Shown: positions 25,727 to 34,503 of the stretch, piece after piece
How positions within the stretch are numbered: the stretch's first letter is position 1
Layout: each line of letters begins with the position of its first letter
DNA from: JAJFUB01 sp964622325
Lineage (GTDB): Bacteria; Armatimonadota; Zipacnadia; Zipacnadales; UBA11051
DNA length: 64,000 bases
Direction: 5' to 3'
NCBI GenBank assembly: GCA_964622325.1
Contig: CAZUOJ010000009.1
Location: 1-64,000 of the forward strand
Made by a program: the position numbers and the translations under genes
Notes under the pieces: model-generated
The model's database searches: none
Seen by the model: the letters and a program-made list of their open reading frames with translations, nothing else
Told to the model about the DNA's origin: nothing

Positions 25727-27343
25727 CTAGTAGTCCATTCCTGCGCCTCCGGGCGGCGTTTGCGGCTCCGGCTCCGGAATTTCCGCCACAAGCGTCTCCG
25801 TCGTCAGCACGAGGGAGCCGATGCTGGCGGCATTTTCCAGCGCTGAGCGCACGACTTTCGCGGGATCAATGATGCCGGCCTTGATCATATCGCAATATTC
25901 TTCTTTGGCGGCATCAAAGCCATAGCGAATGGATTTGTGCGCCAGCACTTTCTCCGCCACAATGCTGCCCTCATAGCCGGCATTTTCGGCGATGCGCTTG
26001 AGCGGCTCCTGAGCGGCTTTCTTGATGATATTGATGCCCGTCATTTCATCCTCGTCATCGGCGGTCAAATCCAGAGCCGCGGCCGCCCGCAACAGCGCCA
26101 CTCCACCGCCGGGCACGATGCCCTCTTCCAGCGCTGAGCGCGCCGACGACAGAGCATCTTCGTAGCGATGCTTGAGCTCCTTCAGCTCTGTTTCAGTGGC
26201 TGCGCCGACCTTAATCACGGCTACGCCGCCCGCCAGCTTCGCCAGCCGCTCTTCCAGCTTCTCACGATCATAATTGCTATCCGTCGTCTCGATTTCCTTG
26301 CGGATTTGGGCAATGCGGGCCCGGATGGCTTCCGGATCGCCGCCACCTTGCACGATCGTTGTCTCATCCTTGCCCACAACGACGCGCTCGGCTGTCCCCA
26401 AATCCTCCAGGCGCACATTTTCTAGCTTCACGCCCAGATCCTCAGAAATAAAGGTGCCGCCTGTCAAAATGGCAATGTCCTCACAATTCCGCTTGCGGCG
26501 ATCGCCAAAGCCCGGGGCCTTGACTGCACATGTTTGTACGACGCCGCGCATCTTGTTGACCACGAGCGTCGCCAGGGCCTCCGCCTCGACATCTTCAGCG
26601 ATAATGAGCAGGGGCCGCCCGGCGCTGGCCACTTTTTCCAAAAGTGGCACGATGTCGGCCGCCGAGGAGATTTTCTTTTCATGTACAAGGATAAAGGGCT
26701 TCTCCAAAACAGCTTGCATGCTGTCAGGCTCTGTCACAAAATAAGGCGAAATATAGCCCTTATCAAATTGCATTCCCTCCACAACTTCCACTTCCGTGCG
26801 GCCGACTTTCGACTCCTCCACTGTAATGACGCCATCCTTGCCCACTTTCTCCATTGCGTCGGCAATCAGCTCCCCAATTTCGGGATCATTTCCGGCAATG
26901 CCAGCCACATTGGCAATCGCCTCGCGGCCTTCCAGCGGCTCCGCCATTTCGCGGATTTTCTCCACCATTGCAGCCGTGGCGCGCTCAATTCCGCGCTTAA
27001 TCATCATCGGATTGGCGCCTGCCGCCACATTGCGCAAGCCAGCGTGGACAATCGCCTGCGCCAGGACTGTCGCTGTTGTCGTCCCATCTCCTGTATCATC
27101 ATTTGTCTTGGAGGCCACTTCCTTGCACAATTGCGCCCCCATATTTTCGTAACGATCCTCTAGCTCAATTTCCTTGGCGACAGTGACGCCATCTTTTGTC
27201 ATCGTCGGGCCGCCCCACTTCTTCTCAATCACGACATTGCGGCCCTTGGGCCCCAGCGTCACTGCGACCGCATTAGCTACTTTATCCACGCCGCGCAAAA
27301 GCGCGCGCCGTGCTTCCTCACTGAAAAGGAGCTGTTTTGCCAT
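25727..27343 (-). CDS. groEL: Chaperonin GroEL
   Basis: 538 residues, full length for a type I chaperonin that folds proteins with ATP inside a double heptameric ring. Key blocks: L-G-P-K-G-R-N-V, the ATP-site D-G-T-T-T (87-91), and G-G-G-V-A near 410. The C-terminus ends G-G-A-G-M-D-Y, a reduced form of the usual GGM repeat tail. GAGGAGG lies 7 nt before the ATG. It follows groES by 99 nt in the same transcript, under the CIRCE operator at 27836-27862. Confidence 0.99.
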   Translation of the reverse strand: MAKQLLFSEEARRALLRGVDKVANAVAVTLGPKGRNVVIEKKWGGPTMTKDGVTVAKEIELEDRYENMGAQLCKEVASKTNDDTGDGTTTATVLAQAIVHAGLRNVAAGANPMMIKRGIERATAAMVEKIREMAEPLEGREAIANVAGIAGNDPEIGELIADAMEKVGKDGVITVEESKVGRTEVEVVEGMQFDKGYISPYFVTEPDSMQAVLEKPFILVHEKKISSAADIVPLLEKVASAGRPLLIIAEDVEAEALATLVVNKMRGVVQTCAVKAPGFGDRRKRNCEDIAILTGGTFISEDLGVKLENVRLEDLGTAERVVVGKDETTIVQGGGDPEAIRARIAQIRKEIETTDSNYDREKLEERLAKLAGGVAVIKVGAATETELKELKHRYEDALSSARSALEEGIVPGGGVALLRAAAALDLTADDEDEMTGINIIKKAAQEPLKRIAENAGYEGSIVAEKVLAHKSIRYGFDAAKEEYCDMIKAGIIDPAKVVRSALENAASIGSLVLTTETLVAEIPEPEPQTPPGGAGMDY

Positions 27344-27442
27344 ATCACTTCCTCCTCTTATCCCAAATTTTCAATTTCCGCTCGGCACAAAGCCGCTTGC
27401 GCCAGCCCCACCGCCCTATTCGCCCTCACCAAATGTTTATCG

Positions 27443-27727
27443 CTACTCCTTAATAGCTAAAATGTCGCTTTCTTTTATGAGCAAATAATCTGTCCCCTCG
27501 TATGTGATTTCTGTGCCACCAAATTCACTGTATACTACGATATCGCCCACCTTGACGCTCATCGGTTTGCGCTCGCCTTTGTCATTGAGCGCCCCAGGAC
27601 CTACAGCAATGACTTCGCCCTCGCGCGGCTTTTCCTGGGCCTTTTCCGGCAAAATAATGCCTCCCGGCGTCTTCTCTTCAGCTTCCAAAGGCTTAATCAA
27701 GACACGATCATGTAGGGGTTGCAGCAT
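27443..27727 (-). CDS. groES: Co-chaperonin GroES
   Basis: 94 residues from the ATG at 27727 (MLQPLHDRVLIKPL). A GTG three codons upstream (27736) is also possible; the AGGTGG ten nt before the ATG fits better. The mobile loop E-E-K-T-P-G-G-I-I-L-P and the typical D-I-V-V-Y-S-E-F-G-G-T-E-I are present. It caps the GroEL ring. First gene of the groES-groEL operon. Confidence 0.98.
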   Translation of the reverse strand: MLQPLHDRVLIKPLEAEEKTPGGIILPEKAQEKPREGEVIAVGPGALNDKGERKPMSVKVGDIVVYSEFGGTEITYEGTDYLLIKESDILAIKE

Positions 27728-27835
27728 AATCTCCACACCACCTTTTCTTGTTATTCTGATGCATGGGCATATTTTTGCAACAAAATTTTATGCCTTTTAA
27801 GGGAAATGTTAGACGAAACCGCTTACATTGGAAAA

Positions 27836-27862
27836 TTAGCACTCTCAATGCTTGAGTGCTAA
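27836..27862. promoter_or_regulatory. CIRCE operator (HrcA site)
   Basis: Perfect TTAGCACTC-N9-GAGTGCTAA: arms 27836-27844 and 27854-27862. This is the consensus binding site of the heat-shock repressor HrcA. It begins 8 nt after the -10 box of the groES promoter, so it covers the transcription start. hrcA itself is not in the window. Confidence 0.98.
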
Positions 27863-27870
27863 CGCTCCGT

Positions 27871-27900
27871 ATTATACACAAATCCTGCCAAGAAAGTCAA
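27871..27900 (-). promoter_or_regulatory. groES-groEL promoter, sigma70 type
   Basis: On the minus strand TTGACT (27895-27900) and TATAAT (27871-27876) are separated by 18 nt. This is a near-consensus housekeeping promoter directly upstream of CIRCE, the standard arrangement for HrcA-repressed chaperonin operons. Confidence 0.9.
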
Positions 27901-27959
27901 TAGCCTTCTTTGCCGAAAAAAATTGCCTGGCTTTCTTTTCTGCTTTCTTTGGGCAGGAT
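27882..27959. repeat. Imperfect inverted repeat overlapping the groES -35 box
   Basis: ATCCTGCCAAGAAAG (27882-27896) is mirrored by CTTTCTTTGGGCAGGAT (27943-27959), which carries two extra bases, with 46 nt between. It covers the spacer and part of the -35 box of the groES promoter. Function unknown; it may be chance in a purine/pyrimidine-biased region. Confidence 0.35.
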
Positions 27960-28057
27960 TTAGGGAGATTGAAAACGAAAGAAAAGAAAACTTTAATTTC
28001 AACGCCGAAAAGAAGAAGCAATTTTTTTTTAAAATATGCATATAAGGAGGCTGCAAG

Positions 28058-29035
28058 ATGAGCTGTTCTCTTTTGTATTTAAGCCGGGCCGATGTGGAAA
28101 GCCTGCAAATATCCCTGCCCCAGATTGTGGAAGCCGTGGAAGAAGGCTTTCGTTTAAAGGGATTGGGCCAAACAGAGATGCCCCCGAAAACATCGCTGCA
28201 TCCTTCGGGCCCTACTACCTTTTTAAACGCCATGCCGGCTTATGTCGGGGGCACTTTTCGTGTCGCTTCTTTAAAATGGGTCGGCGGCGCAGACGATAAT
28301 GTCAAAAAAGGCTTGCCGACAATAACAGGCCTGCTCATTTACAATGATCCGGAGACAATGCTGCCTTTGGCCGTGATGGATTGCACATGGCTGACGATGA
28401 TGCGTACCGCCGCAGCGAATGCCGTGGCCATGAAATATCTGGGCCCCAGCCATCCGGAAATTGTTTCCATCATTGGCTGCGGCGTGCAAGGGCGCAGCAA
28501 TCTTATGGCTATGCACTGGCTTTATCCTTCTATCCGCGAAGTGCGCGCTTATGACATTAGTCTACAGGCCCTGCAGCGTTATGTGGAGGAAATGAGCGCG
28601 CAGACCGGCCTGCCTATTATTCCTGTCCAATCTCCTGAGCAGGCAGTGCGCGGCGCGGATATTATTGTGACAGCCGGCTTTATGCCGCCTAATCCGACGC
28701 CGTATATTGAGGACGAATGGCTCAAGCCCGGCGCGATGGCGGCGCCTGTGGATTATAATGTCGCTTGGAAGAGCGAAGTGTGCCAGAATGTGGATAAGCT
28801 CGTCACAGACGATGTCGCCCAGATGAATTATTATCGGGATAAGGGCTATTTTCAGGGCGTGCCCGAAGCGTGGAATCTGGGCGATGTCGTCGCCGGCAAA
28901 AAGCCGGGACGCGAGCGCGAGGAGGAGCGCACAATGTCTATGCTCATGGGCATCGGGATTGATGATGCTGTGACCGCCAAATTAATCTATGACGCAGCGC
29001 GCCAAAAAGGCGTCGGAAAAGAATTGCCTTTGTAA
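28058..29035 (+). CDS. Ornithine cyclodeaminase / mu-crystallin family protein
   Basis: 325 residues. Family enzymes are NAD(P)-linked cyclodeaminases or imine reductases (ornithine to proline, alanine dehydrogenase, and similar). The Rossmann fold is visible as S-I-I-G-C-G-V-Q-G-R-S-N (~145-156), and the substrate-side segment K-W-V-G-G near 72 is preceded by P-P-K-T-S near 43. A-D-I-I-V-T-A near 200 completes the NAD domain. AAGGAGG lies 7 nt before the ATG. A C45-type peptidase gene follows 77 nt downstream on the same strand. Substrate not decided by sequence. Confidence 0.92.
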   Translation: MSCSLLYLSRADVESLQISLPQIVEAVEEGFRLKGLGQTEMPPKTSLHPSGPTTFLNAMPAYVGGTFRVASLKWVGGADDNVKKGLPTITGLLIYNDPETMLPLAVMDCTWLTMMRTAAANAVAMKYLGPSHPEIVSIIGCGVQGRSNLMAMHWLYPSIREVRAYDISLQALQRYVEEMSAQTGLPIIPVQSPEQAVRGADIIVTAGFMPPNPTPYIEDEWLKPGAMAAPVDYNVAWKSEVCQNVDKLVTDDVAQMNYYRDKGYFQGVPEAWNLGDVVAGKKPGREREEERTMSMLMGIGIDDAVTAKLIYDAARQKGVGKELPL

Positions 29036-29112
29036 AAAAGAAGCCATCTGGAATCTTTGTAGCGTGTGTTCGGGGCTTTGTCCCACTGTCTGATTTTAAG
29101 GAGGAATAAAAC

Positions 29113-30180
29113 ATGTCTGTGGCCTGCATCAAGCTTTCTGGCACGCCGCGCCAAATGGGCCAGCAATTTGGCGAAGAGCTGCGGGAAATGTGCCGTGCAA
29201 TGACACAAACGCGTTTAGAGTTAGCAGAACAAGCCGCGCGACAGCTTATGCCGCCGCGTGATTTGGCCTGGGCCTTAGATTTGGCCGCCGCTTCGCTGCC
29301 GTATCTGGAGCAATATTCGCCCGTCATATTTGAAGAATTTATGGGCATAGCGGAAGCGGCGGGCCTCACGCCGCCAGAGCTGTTGATTGGCAATAGCTGG
29401 ACTGATTTCAAGGATTTAATAGGGGCCCGCGCCGCTGCACATAATTGCACTTCCCTTGTTTTGGAAGGCGCCCTCACTGCAGAAGGCCAGACATATCTCG
29501 CCCAGACATGGGATATGCATGTTACGGCCGCGCCATATGTTGTCATTGTCCATCGCTGCCCGGCCGAAGGGCCACAAACGCTCAGCTTCACAACAGCCGG
29601 CTGCCTCTCTCTCATCGGACTTAATGAGGAAGGCCTCAGCGTAGGAAATACAAATCTCGTGCCTACAGACGCTCGTCCCGGCGTATTTTATTTAGCCCTC
29701 ATCCACGAGGCCCTGCGCTGTCGCACAATGGCGGAAGCCAGTGCAGCCATTATTCAAGCGCCGCGCATGTCAGGACATTATTATCATTTAGGGGATGCGC
29801 AGGGAAACTTCTTGGGGATTGAAACAACAGCCACAGCTCATGCCCAAATGTACGCTGCCAACGGCCGCTTTGTGCATACAAATCATTATCTGGCTCCTGA
29901 ACTGCAGCAGACAGGCCTGACAACGCCTCCGGGAAGCAATTCTTTAGGCCGGCAACAGCGTTGTGAGGCGCTTATTGAGAACATTTCGCTTCCGGCCAGT
30001 TTGCAGGATATCGCGCAAATGCTGAGCGATCATCAAGGCCTCTATCCTATCTGTCGTCATATTGAGCCACAGGCGGAATATGCCACAATAGGCGCTGTCA
30101 TTCTTTGCCCCGCGCGGCGCCAAATGTGGATTGTGTCCGGCAATCCCTGCTCACAATCCTGGCAATTATTCTCTCTTTGA
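29113..30180 (+). CDS. C45-family peptidase / acyltransferase (isopenicillin-N acyltransferase-like), Ntn hydrolase
   Basis: 355 residues. The fold matches the acyl-CoA:6-aminopenicillanate acyltransferase family, which self-cleaves to expose a catalytic Cys. The candidate nucleophile is Cys112 in A-H-N-C-T-S, followed by T-W-D-M-H and the G-L-N-E-E-G-L-S-V-G-N-T-N block near 175-187. AAGGAGG lies 8 nt before the ATG. No signal peptide, so cytoplasmic. Likely an amide hydrolase; a penicillin link is not implied. Possibly co-transcribed with the cyclodeaminase-like gene. Confidence 0.88.
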   Translation: MSVACIKLSGTPRQMGQQFGEELREMCRAMTQTRLELAEQAARQLMPPRDLAWALDLAAASLPYLEQYSPVIFEEFMGIAEAAGLTPPELLIGNSWTDFKDLIGARAAAHNCTSLVLEGALTAEGQTYLAQTWDMHVTAAPYVVIVHRCPAEGPQTLSFTTAGCLSLIGLNEEGLSVGNTNLVPTDARPGVFYLALIHEALRCRTMAEASAAIIQAPRMSGHYYHLGDAQGNFLGIETTATAHAQMYAANGRFVHTNHYLAPELQQTGLTTPPGSNSLGRQQRCEALIENISLPASLQDIAQMLSDHQGLYPICRHIEPQAEYATIGAVILCPARRQMWIVSGNPCSQSWQLFSL

Positions 30181-30247
30181 TTTTCACAGCACATCAAGCA
30201 TTATCTTGCGTAGCGGCTCAAACAGACATTTTCCTGAACATCTTGTG

Positions 30248-31363
30248 TCAGCAATCGAAATGGCGCGATAAAATCCTGTAAATTTCTTCGCTATCCGGAG
30301 GGCATTCCGCAATATCCTGTGCGCTCTTTGCAGAACGGCAAGCACAACGGCCTATTCGAATATCCGCTCGAGCGTCGGGATGAGCGCCAAGAAGAATAAC
30401 GAGCGGCTTTGGGCCGGCTAAAGAAGCCTGCGGGGCAAATCTTTGTAGCGCGCAAAATAGCCGTTCTAAGCATACGCTACAGGCTGTATCGCTGAGGATG
30501 CGCAGCCCGGGGAAGGATTGCGCAAGCGCCTCATGGGGCAGCAAAAAGCGCCGTTGATATTTTTCGCGGGATTCGCCCAAAACATGAATGTTTTCTTCAC
30601 ACATTTCTCCCACGCCTAATTGGGCGCTTTCCGTTATAAGACGCACTTTTTCGGGAGCAATTCCCATAAGACGGCATGTTGTGGCGTCTAGCGCAACAGG
30701 ATCTGTGGAAGCGGCGATGAGGCCCCAGGAGAAAGGCACAGCATGGCTGGGCCCCAAGCCCTCGTAGCCGATTGTGCCATCCAAAATGTGCACTGTAATT
30801 CGGGGCGCCATTAGCTTATTGAGATAAGCTAAGGCTCGGGGCAGATTGATTTCATGCAGCCGTTTTTTGTCTACAGGCCTTAAACAGCCTTTTATGTTCT
30901 TCAGCGCTAATGTCACAAGCGTATTGAAATGTGTTTTGGGGATGGGAACATTGATAACAACATCCGCTTCGTATATGGCTTGGGCAATGCCAATTGTCGG
31001 CGGCAGAGCAGGGCAATGGGGCTGCAGCAAAAGATAATTTTCCTGATGAAAACATATCACATGTGCCCCTGTGCGATTAGCGATCTCAAATAAGCCGATT
31101 TGCTGAAAATACGGCCAGGGATCCGTTAAGCCCCAAAAGGGCCCGTCGCCAATGATGACGCGTGCGGCCCCTTTTCCCAAAGCCCATTGCACAAGAGCCT
31201 CCAGCATTTGGGGCGATGTGTGCCCTGGGCCCCCATGCAGATTCGGCTTAAGCAGGACAATATCTCCCGGCTTGACACAATTTTGCAGGCCAATGAGCAT
31301 GAAGGCTTTCTGCAAAGCTTCCCGGAGATCAGAGGAAGCATTTACTAGGCTAACGCTTGCCAT
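30248..31363 (-). CDS. DUF362 domain protein with C-terminal Cys-rich segment
   Basis: 371 residues from the ATG at 31363; a TTG eight codons upstream is less likely. The DUF362 core spans ~20-250 (G-D-I-V-L-L-K-P-N-L-H, I-G-D-G-P-F-W-G, V-I-N-V-P-I-P-K-T-H, K-N-I-K-G-C-L-R-P). The last ~100 residues contain C-S-V-C, G-R-C-A-C and E-C-P-P, which could bind an Fe-S cluster, though the usual ferredoxin pair is not seen. DUF362 proteins are linked to redox chemistry but their reaction is unknown. Convergent with the C45 gene and divergent from the KaiC-like gene. Confidence 0.85.
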   Translation of the reverse strand: MASVSLVNASSDLREALQKAFMLIGLQNCVKPGDIVLLKPNLHGGPGHTSPQMLEALVQWALGKGAARVIIGDGPFWGLTDPWPYFQQIGLFEIANRTGAHVICFHQENYLLLQPHCPALPPTIGIAQAIYEADVVINVPIPKTHFNTLVTLALKNIKGCLRPVDKKRLHEINLPRALAYLNKLMAPRITVHILDGTIGYEGLGPSHAVPFSWGLIAASTDPVALDATTCRLMGIAPEKVRLITESAQLGVGEMCEENIHVLGESREKYQRRFLLPHEALAQSFPGLRILSDTACSVCLERLFCALQRFAPQASLAGPKPLVILLGAHPDARADIRIGRCACRSAKSAQDIAECPPDSEEIYRILSRHFDC

Positions 31364-31548
31364 ACAGATATTCCATATGAAAGCCAAAGATTTTCTATTT
31401 TGCTAGATAAACAAAAGCTTCTTCACATCAGAATGAAATCCTTTATTTCCTTTTTTGCCCCATAATTGATTTTTCTTTATAGGCTATGTAAGCTTATGGG
31501 CAATAAATAGCTATCGCATCTAAGCGCTCTGAAAACAAGGAGGAAACA

Positions 31549-32415
31549 TTGACGGAGCTGTATTCTTTGGGGCTTGATTTTGTGGATGAATTGTTGGGCG
31601 GGGGGCTGCAGCCGGGAACGCTTGTCGTAATTCGCGGCGCCACGGGCATTGGCAAGACACAGCTTGGCCTGAGCTTTTGTCAGGCAGGCCTGGCACAAGA
31701 AGGGCGACGAGGCTGCATTCTGGATATGGGTTCCCGTGGAGACAGCCAGCAACATCTGGAATACGCGCGGCGTCTCTATGGCTGGGAGCTTTCCCAAAGA
31801 GATGTGGATATGGAGCGTATCTGGGACGGCTATGAGCCCATCGATTATCTGAATCCCTTTGGCTATGTAGGGAAACGCGTGCTGCGCGATGAAATGAATG
31901 ATGAGCAATGGCGGGCCTGGAAGCTGACAATCAATGAAAGCCTGCGCAAGCTGTCGGCTTTTTGCTATTATCAATTCATTCATGGCGTGCGGCGTGTGCT
32001 TATTGATGGGATTGAGCCTTTTTCGCAGGCGCGAGAATCAGCGCAGATTGAACTATTTGAATATATTTTGCATCAAATTATGCGAAAGCCTTATGATTGG
32101 CTGGCGAGAGATTTGTTTCAAGGGAAATGGCAGCAAATCAAGGAAAAAGTTATGGCTCATCCCTATGAGACGCGGGATATCTGCACTGTGTTTTTGCAGA
32201 CAACAGCCGAAACTAATTTGGAAGATTTGATTGCCGCCCACACAATGGAAGATGATCTCACAATAAACGCTACGACGATTATTCTGATGGGGCGGCTGCC
32301 TGCAAATAACAATCGCGTGGAGCGGGGCCTATTTGTGTTGAAGCATCGAGGCGCTCCTTGTCGCGATGAGATTGTGAAATTCAAAATTACAGATAAGGGG
32401 CTAAAGCGCGCGTAA
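31549..32415 (+). CDS. KaiC/RAD55-like RecA-superfamily ATPase
   Basis: 288 residues from a TTG start, chosen because AAGGAGG lies 5 nt upstream and the frame opens directly with the typical L-D-E-L-L-G-G-G-L-type start (here V-D-E-L-L-G-G-G-L-Q-P-G). Walker A G-A-T-G-I-G-K-T at 30-37; Walker B R-R-V-L-I-D-G near 150. Only one ATPase domain is present, so it is a stand-alone RAD55-type protein rather than a two-domain clock KaiC. It heads a plus-strand run with a URO-D family protein, a polynucleotide kinase and an OB-HD nuclease. Biological role unknown. Confidence 0.85.
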   Translation: MTELYSLGLDFVDELLGGGLQPGTLVVIRGATGIGKTQLGLSFCQAGLAQEGRRGCILDMGSRGDSQQHLEYARRLYGWELSQRDVDMERIWDGYEPIDYLNPFGYVGKRVLRDEMNDEQWRAWKLTINESLRKLSAFCYYQFIHGVRRVLIDGIEPFSQARESAQIELFEYILHQIMRKPYDWLARDLFQGKWQQIKEKVMAHPYETRDICTVFLQTTAETNLEDLIAAHTMEDDLTINATTIILMGRLPANNNRVERGLFVLKHRGAPCRDEIVKFKITDKGLKRA

Positions 32416-32487
32416 TCATACGCTGCAAAATCTATTTCGCCTAGCCGTTGATTGGAAGCCCCGAAATTTCAATCAAAGGAGATAATG

Positions 32488-33501
32488 ATGACTCCGCGTG
32501 AACGCGTCTTAATGGCATTGCGTCATGAACAGCCCGATTTTACGCCCTATGTTATTCCAATTGAGGCGGAAGTGGCGCAACGTGTGGATCAATATTATGG
32601 AAATCAAGAATGGCGCACGCGGATTGTGAATCACAGCACAGGCTACGGCTTGCCCGATGGCCGTGTGTATTCGGAGGACGGCGCGAAATATACAGACGCC
32701 TGGGGCTGTGTGTGGGATACAAAAAATATCTTTCACACAATTGAAGTTCCCTTGCAAGAGCCGACGCTCAAAGGCTATGAATTCCCCCAAATTTTAACAC
32801 ACGATGTCATTCAACAATGTCGAGAGGCTGCACAGGCAAATGCGCGCAGCCCGCAGCGGGCCTTTTTTCGTGCAGGCTCGGGGATGACATTTTTTGAACG
32901 GGCCTGGGCGTTGCGGGGAATGGAAAATTTGCTAGTGGATTTGATTGAACATCCTCGTTTTTGCCACGAACTATTCGATCGTTTAATGGAATGGCATATG
33001 CCGATGATTGAAGCCTTCGGCGCTATTCCTGAAGTCGATGCCATTTATTTTGGCGATGATTTTGGCGCCCAGCGCGGCTTGCTTATGGGGCCAAAATATT
33101 TCCGGGAATATCTGAAGCCCCGTTTACAAATAATGTATGGACGAGCGCACGAACTGGGCAAATATGTCTTTATCCATTCGTGCGGAGATAATTCGCCGAT
33201 TATTGAGGATCTGATAGAAATTGGCGTGGATATCTTTAATCCTTTCCAGCCTGAAGCGCAGGATGTATACGCGATGAAACGCGAATACGGAAAATACATT
33301 ACATTTGAGGGCGGAATCGGCACACAAGTGCTGCTGCCTTTTGGCTCGCCAGAACAAATTAAAAAAGAAATCCGACGTCTGAAAGCCGAAGTCGGCAAAG
33401 ACGGAGGCTTCATAATCAGCCCTACAAAGCCGATTTTGCCCGATGTGCCGACAGAAAATGCTGTAGCCTGTATAGAAGCCATTTTGGAAGGCACAGAATA
33501 A
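32488..33501 (+). CDS. Uroporphyrinogen decarboxylase (URO-D) family protein, non-heme type
   Basis: 337 residues from the ATG at 32488 (AAAGGAG 6 nt upstream; the adjacent ATG at 32485 is the alternative). The fold is URO-D/MtaA-like: opening T-P-R-E-R-V-L-M-A-L, Y-F-G-D-D-F-G near 180, and H-S-C-G-D near 228, a likely Zn-binding His-x-Cys as in the corrinoid-linked methyltransferases of the family. Haem-pathway HemE has different N-terminal residues, so a catabolic or methyltransferase role is more likely. No corrinoid protein is encoded nearby. Confidence 0.88.
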   Translation: MTPRERVLMALRHEQPDFTPYVIPIEAEVAQRVDQYYGNQEWRTRIVNHSTGYGLPDGRVYSEDGAKYTDAWGCVWDTKNIFHTIEVPLQEPTLKGYEFPQILTHDVIQQCREAAQANARSPQRAFFRAGSGMTFFERAWALRGMENLLVDLIEHPRFCHELFDRLMEWHMPMIEAFGAIPEVDAIYFGDDFGAQRGLLMGPKYFREYLKPRLQIMYGRAHELGKYVFIHSCGDNSPIIEDLIEIGVDIFNPFQPEAQDVYAMKREYGKYITFEGGIGTQVLLPFGSPEQIKKEIRRLKAEVGKDGGFIISPTKPILPDVPTENAVACIEAILEGTE

Positions 33502-33587
33502 AAAAGACGCGTGCGTAATTTTGGCCAAGCCCAATGTTTCCTCTTCCAATTTCAATATAGCTTTGTTTTTCGTACTGAAAAAGCAGT

Positions 33588-34490
33588 ATGGATAATAAGC
33601 CCATCCAAATTAGCGTTTCGCGGGAATGGCTGGAATTGCTCAAATGTTTGCCCGCACAAGGGCGCATCATTGTCGTTGGGCCGATGGATTCTGGGAAAAG
33701 CACATTATGCAGTTGGCTGGGAGCGAAATTGCCGCCCTCCTCTCGCGCTGTTATTGTAGATGCCGATTTGGGGCAATCCCAGATAGGGCCGCCGGGCTGC
33801 ATCGCCTGGCGTTTTGTTGCCACAAGCGATCCAAGACATTATGAATTTTATTTTGTGGGAGATACAACGCCTACAACAAAGCCTGCTGTCACATTGGCGG
33901 CTACGCATCGAGCTGTGAATGCCGCGGAAAAGGCAGGCGCGGGCGTGATTATTGTAGATACAAGCGGCTATTTGGGAGGACAAGGCGGATTCGAATTCAA
34001 AAGCGCTAAATTAGAGCTTTTGGCGCCGGCGCATGTGATATTAATCGGCGACAGCCCGGAAATCAAACGGCTGCTGGCGGCATGGCACAGCGACTCTCGT
34101 TTGACAATTCATCGTTTGCCGCAATCGGATTGCCTGCGCCAAAAGACGCGTGAGCAACGGATAGCCTGGCGGCAACAAAAATGGGCCCAGCAATTTCAGC
34201 ATTTAGATTTGCGATGCATATCGCTTTCTGGGAAAATGATTAGCGGCTTGCCGACAGCGACAGAGCTGCAAGCACGGGATATGAGCTATGCCGATTTGCA
34301 AGGCCTATTATTGGGATTTTACAATCAACAACGGCGCGGGATTTGTTTGGGCTTGTTATATGCCATAGATTTGCGCAAACGAGAGATGATTGCCCGTGCT
34401 CCCGAGGAAGCGGAAAATGCGCCGGGGATTATGTTCGGGACCTTACGTCTCACGCCTGAGGGACAGGAATTAGGCCGCGTGCCTGTATAG
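33588..34490 (+). CDS. Clp1/Grc3-like polynucleotide 5'-kinase
   Basis: 300 residues. Walker A G-P-M-D-S-G-K-S-T at 31-39, Walker B-type V-D-A-D-L-G-Q-S at 57-64 followed by I-G-P-P-G, then a T-T-P-T-T-K-P clasp segment at 93-99. This combination is diagnostic of the Clp1/Grc3/Nol9 kinases that phosphorylate RNA or DNA 5'-OH ends. The eukaryotic N- and C-terminal domains are absent apart from a ~100-residue tail. The stop is 13 nt before the OB-HD nuclease gene, so the two are almost certainly co-expressed. No ribosome site is obvious before the ATG at 33588. Confidence 0.85.
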   Translation: MDNKPIQISVSREWLELLKCLPAQGRIIVVGPMDSGKSTLCSWLGAKLPPSSRAVIVDADLGQSQIGPPGCIAWRFVATSDPRHYEFYFVGDTTPTTKPAVTLAATHRAVNAAEKAGAGVIIVDTSGYLGGQGGFEFKSAKLELLAPAHVILIGDSPEIKRLLAAWHSDSRLTIHRLPQSDCLRQKTREQRIAWRQQKWAQQFQHLDLRCISLSGKMISGLPTATELQARDMSYADLQGLLLGFYNQQRRGICLGLLYAIDLRKREMIARAPEEAENAPGIMFGTLRLTPEGQELGRVPV

Positions 34491-34503
34491 GGGGCTTTTA
34501 GTG

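Larger units (their letters stand above)
27728..28057. other. 330-bp divergent control region between groES and the ornithine cyclodeaminase-like gene
   Basis: Holds the groES promoter, the CIRCE operator and an imperfect inverted repeat (27882-27959), each listed separately. The part near 28000 is A-rich and precedes AAGGAGG for the plus-strand gene; I could not pick a clear promoter for that gene. Confidence 0.6.

Noticed and set aside
26534..27163. 209-codon plus-strand frame
   Set aside because: It is antisense to groEL, where long shadow frames are common because of codon bias.
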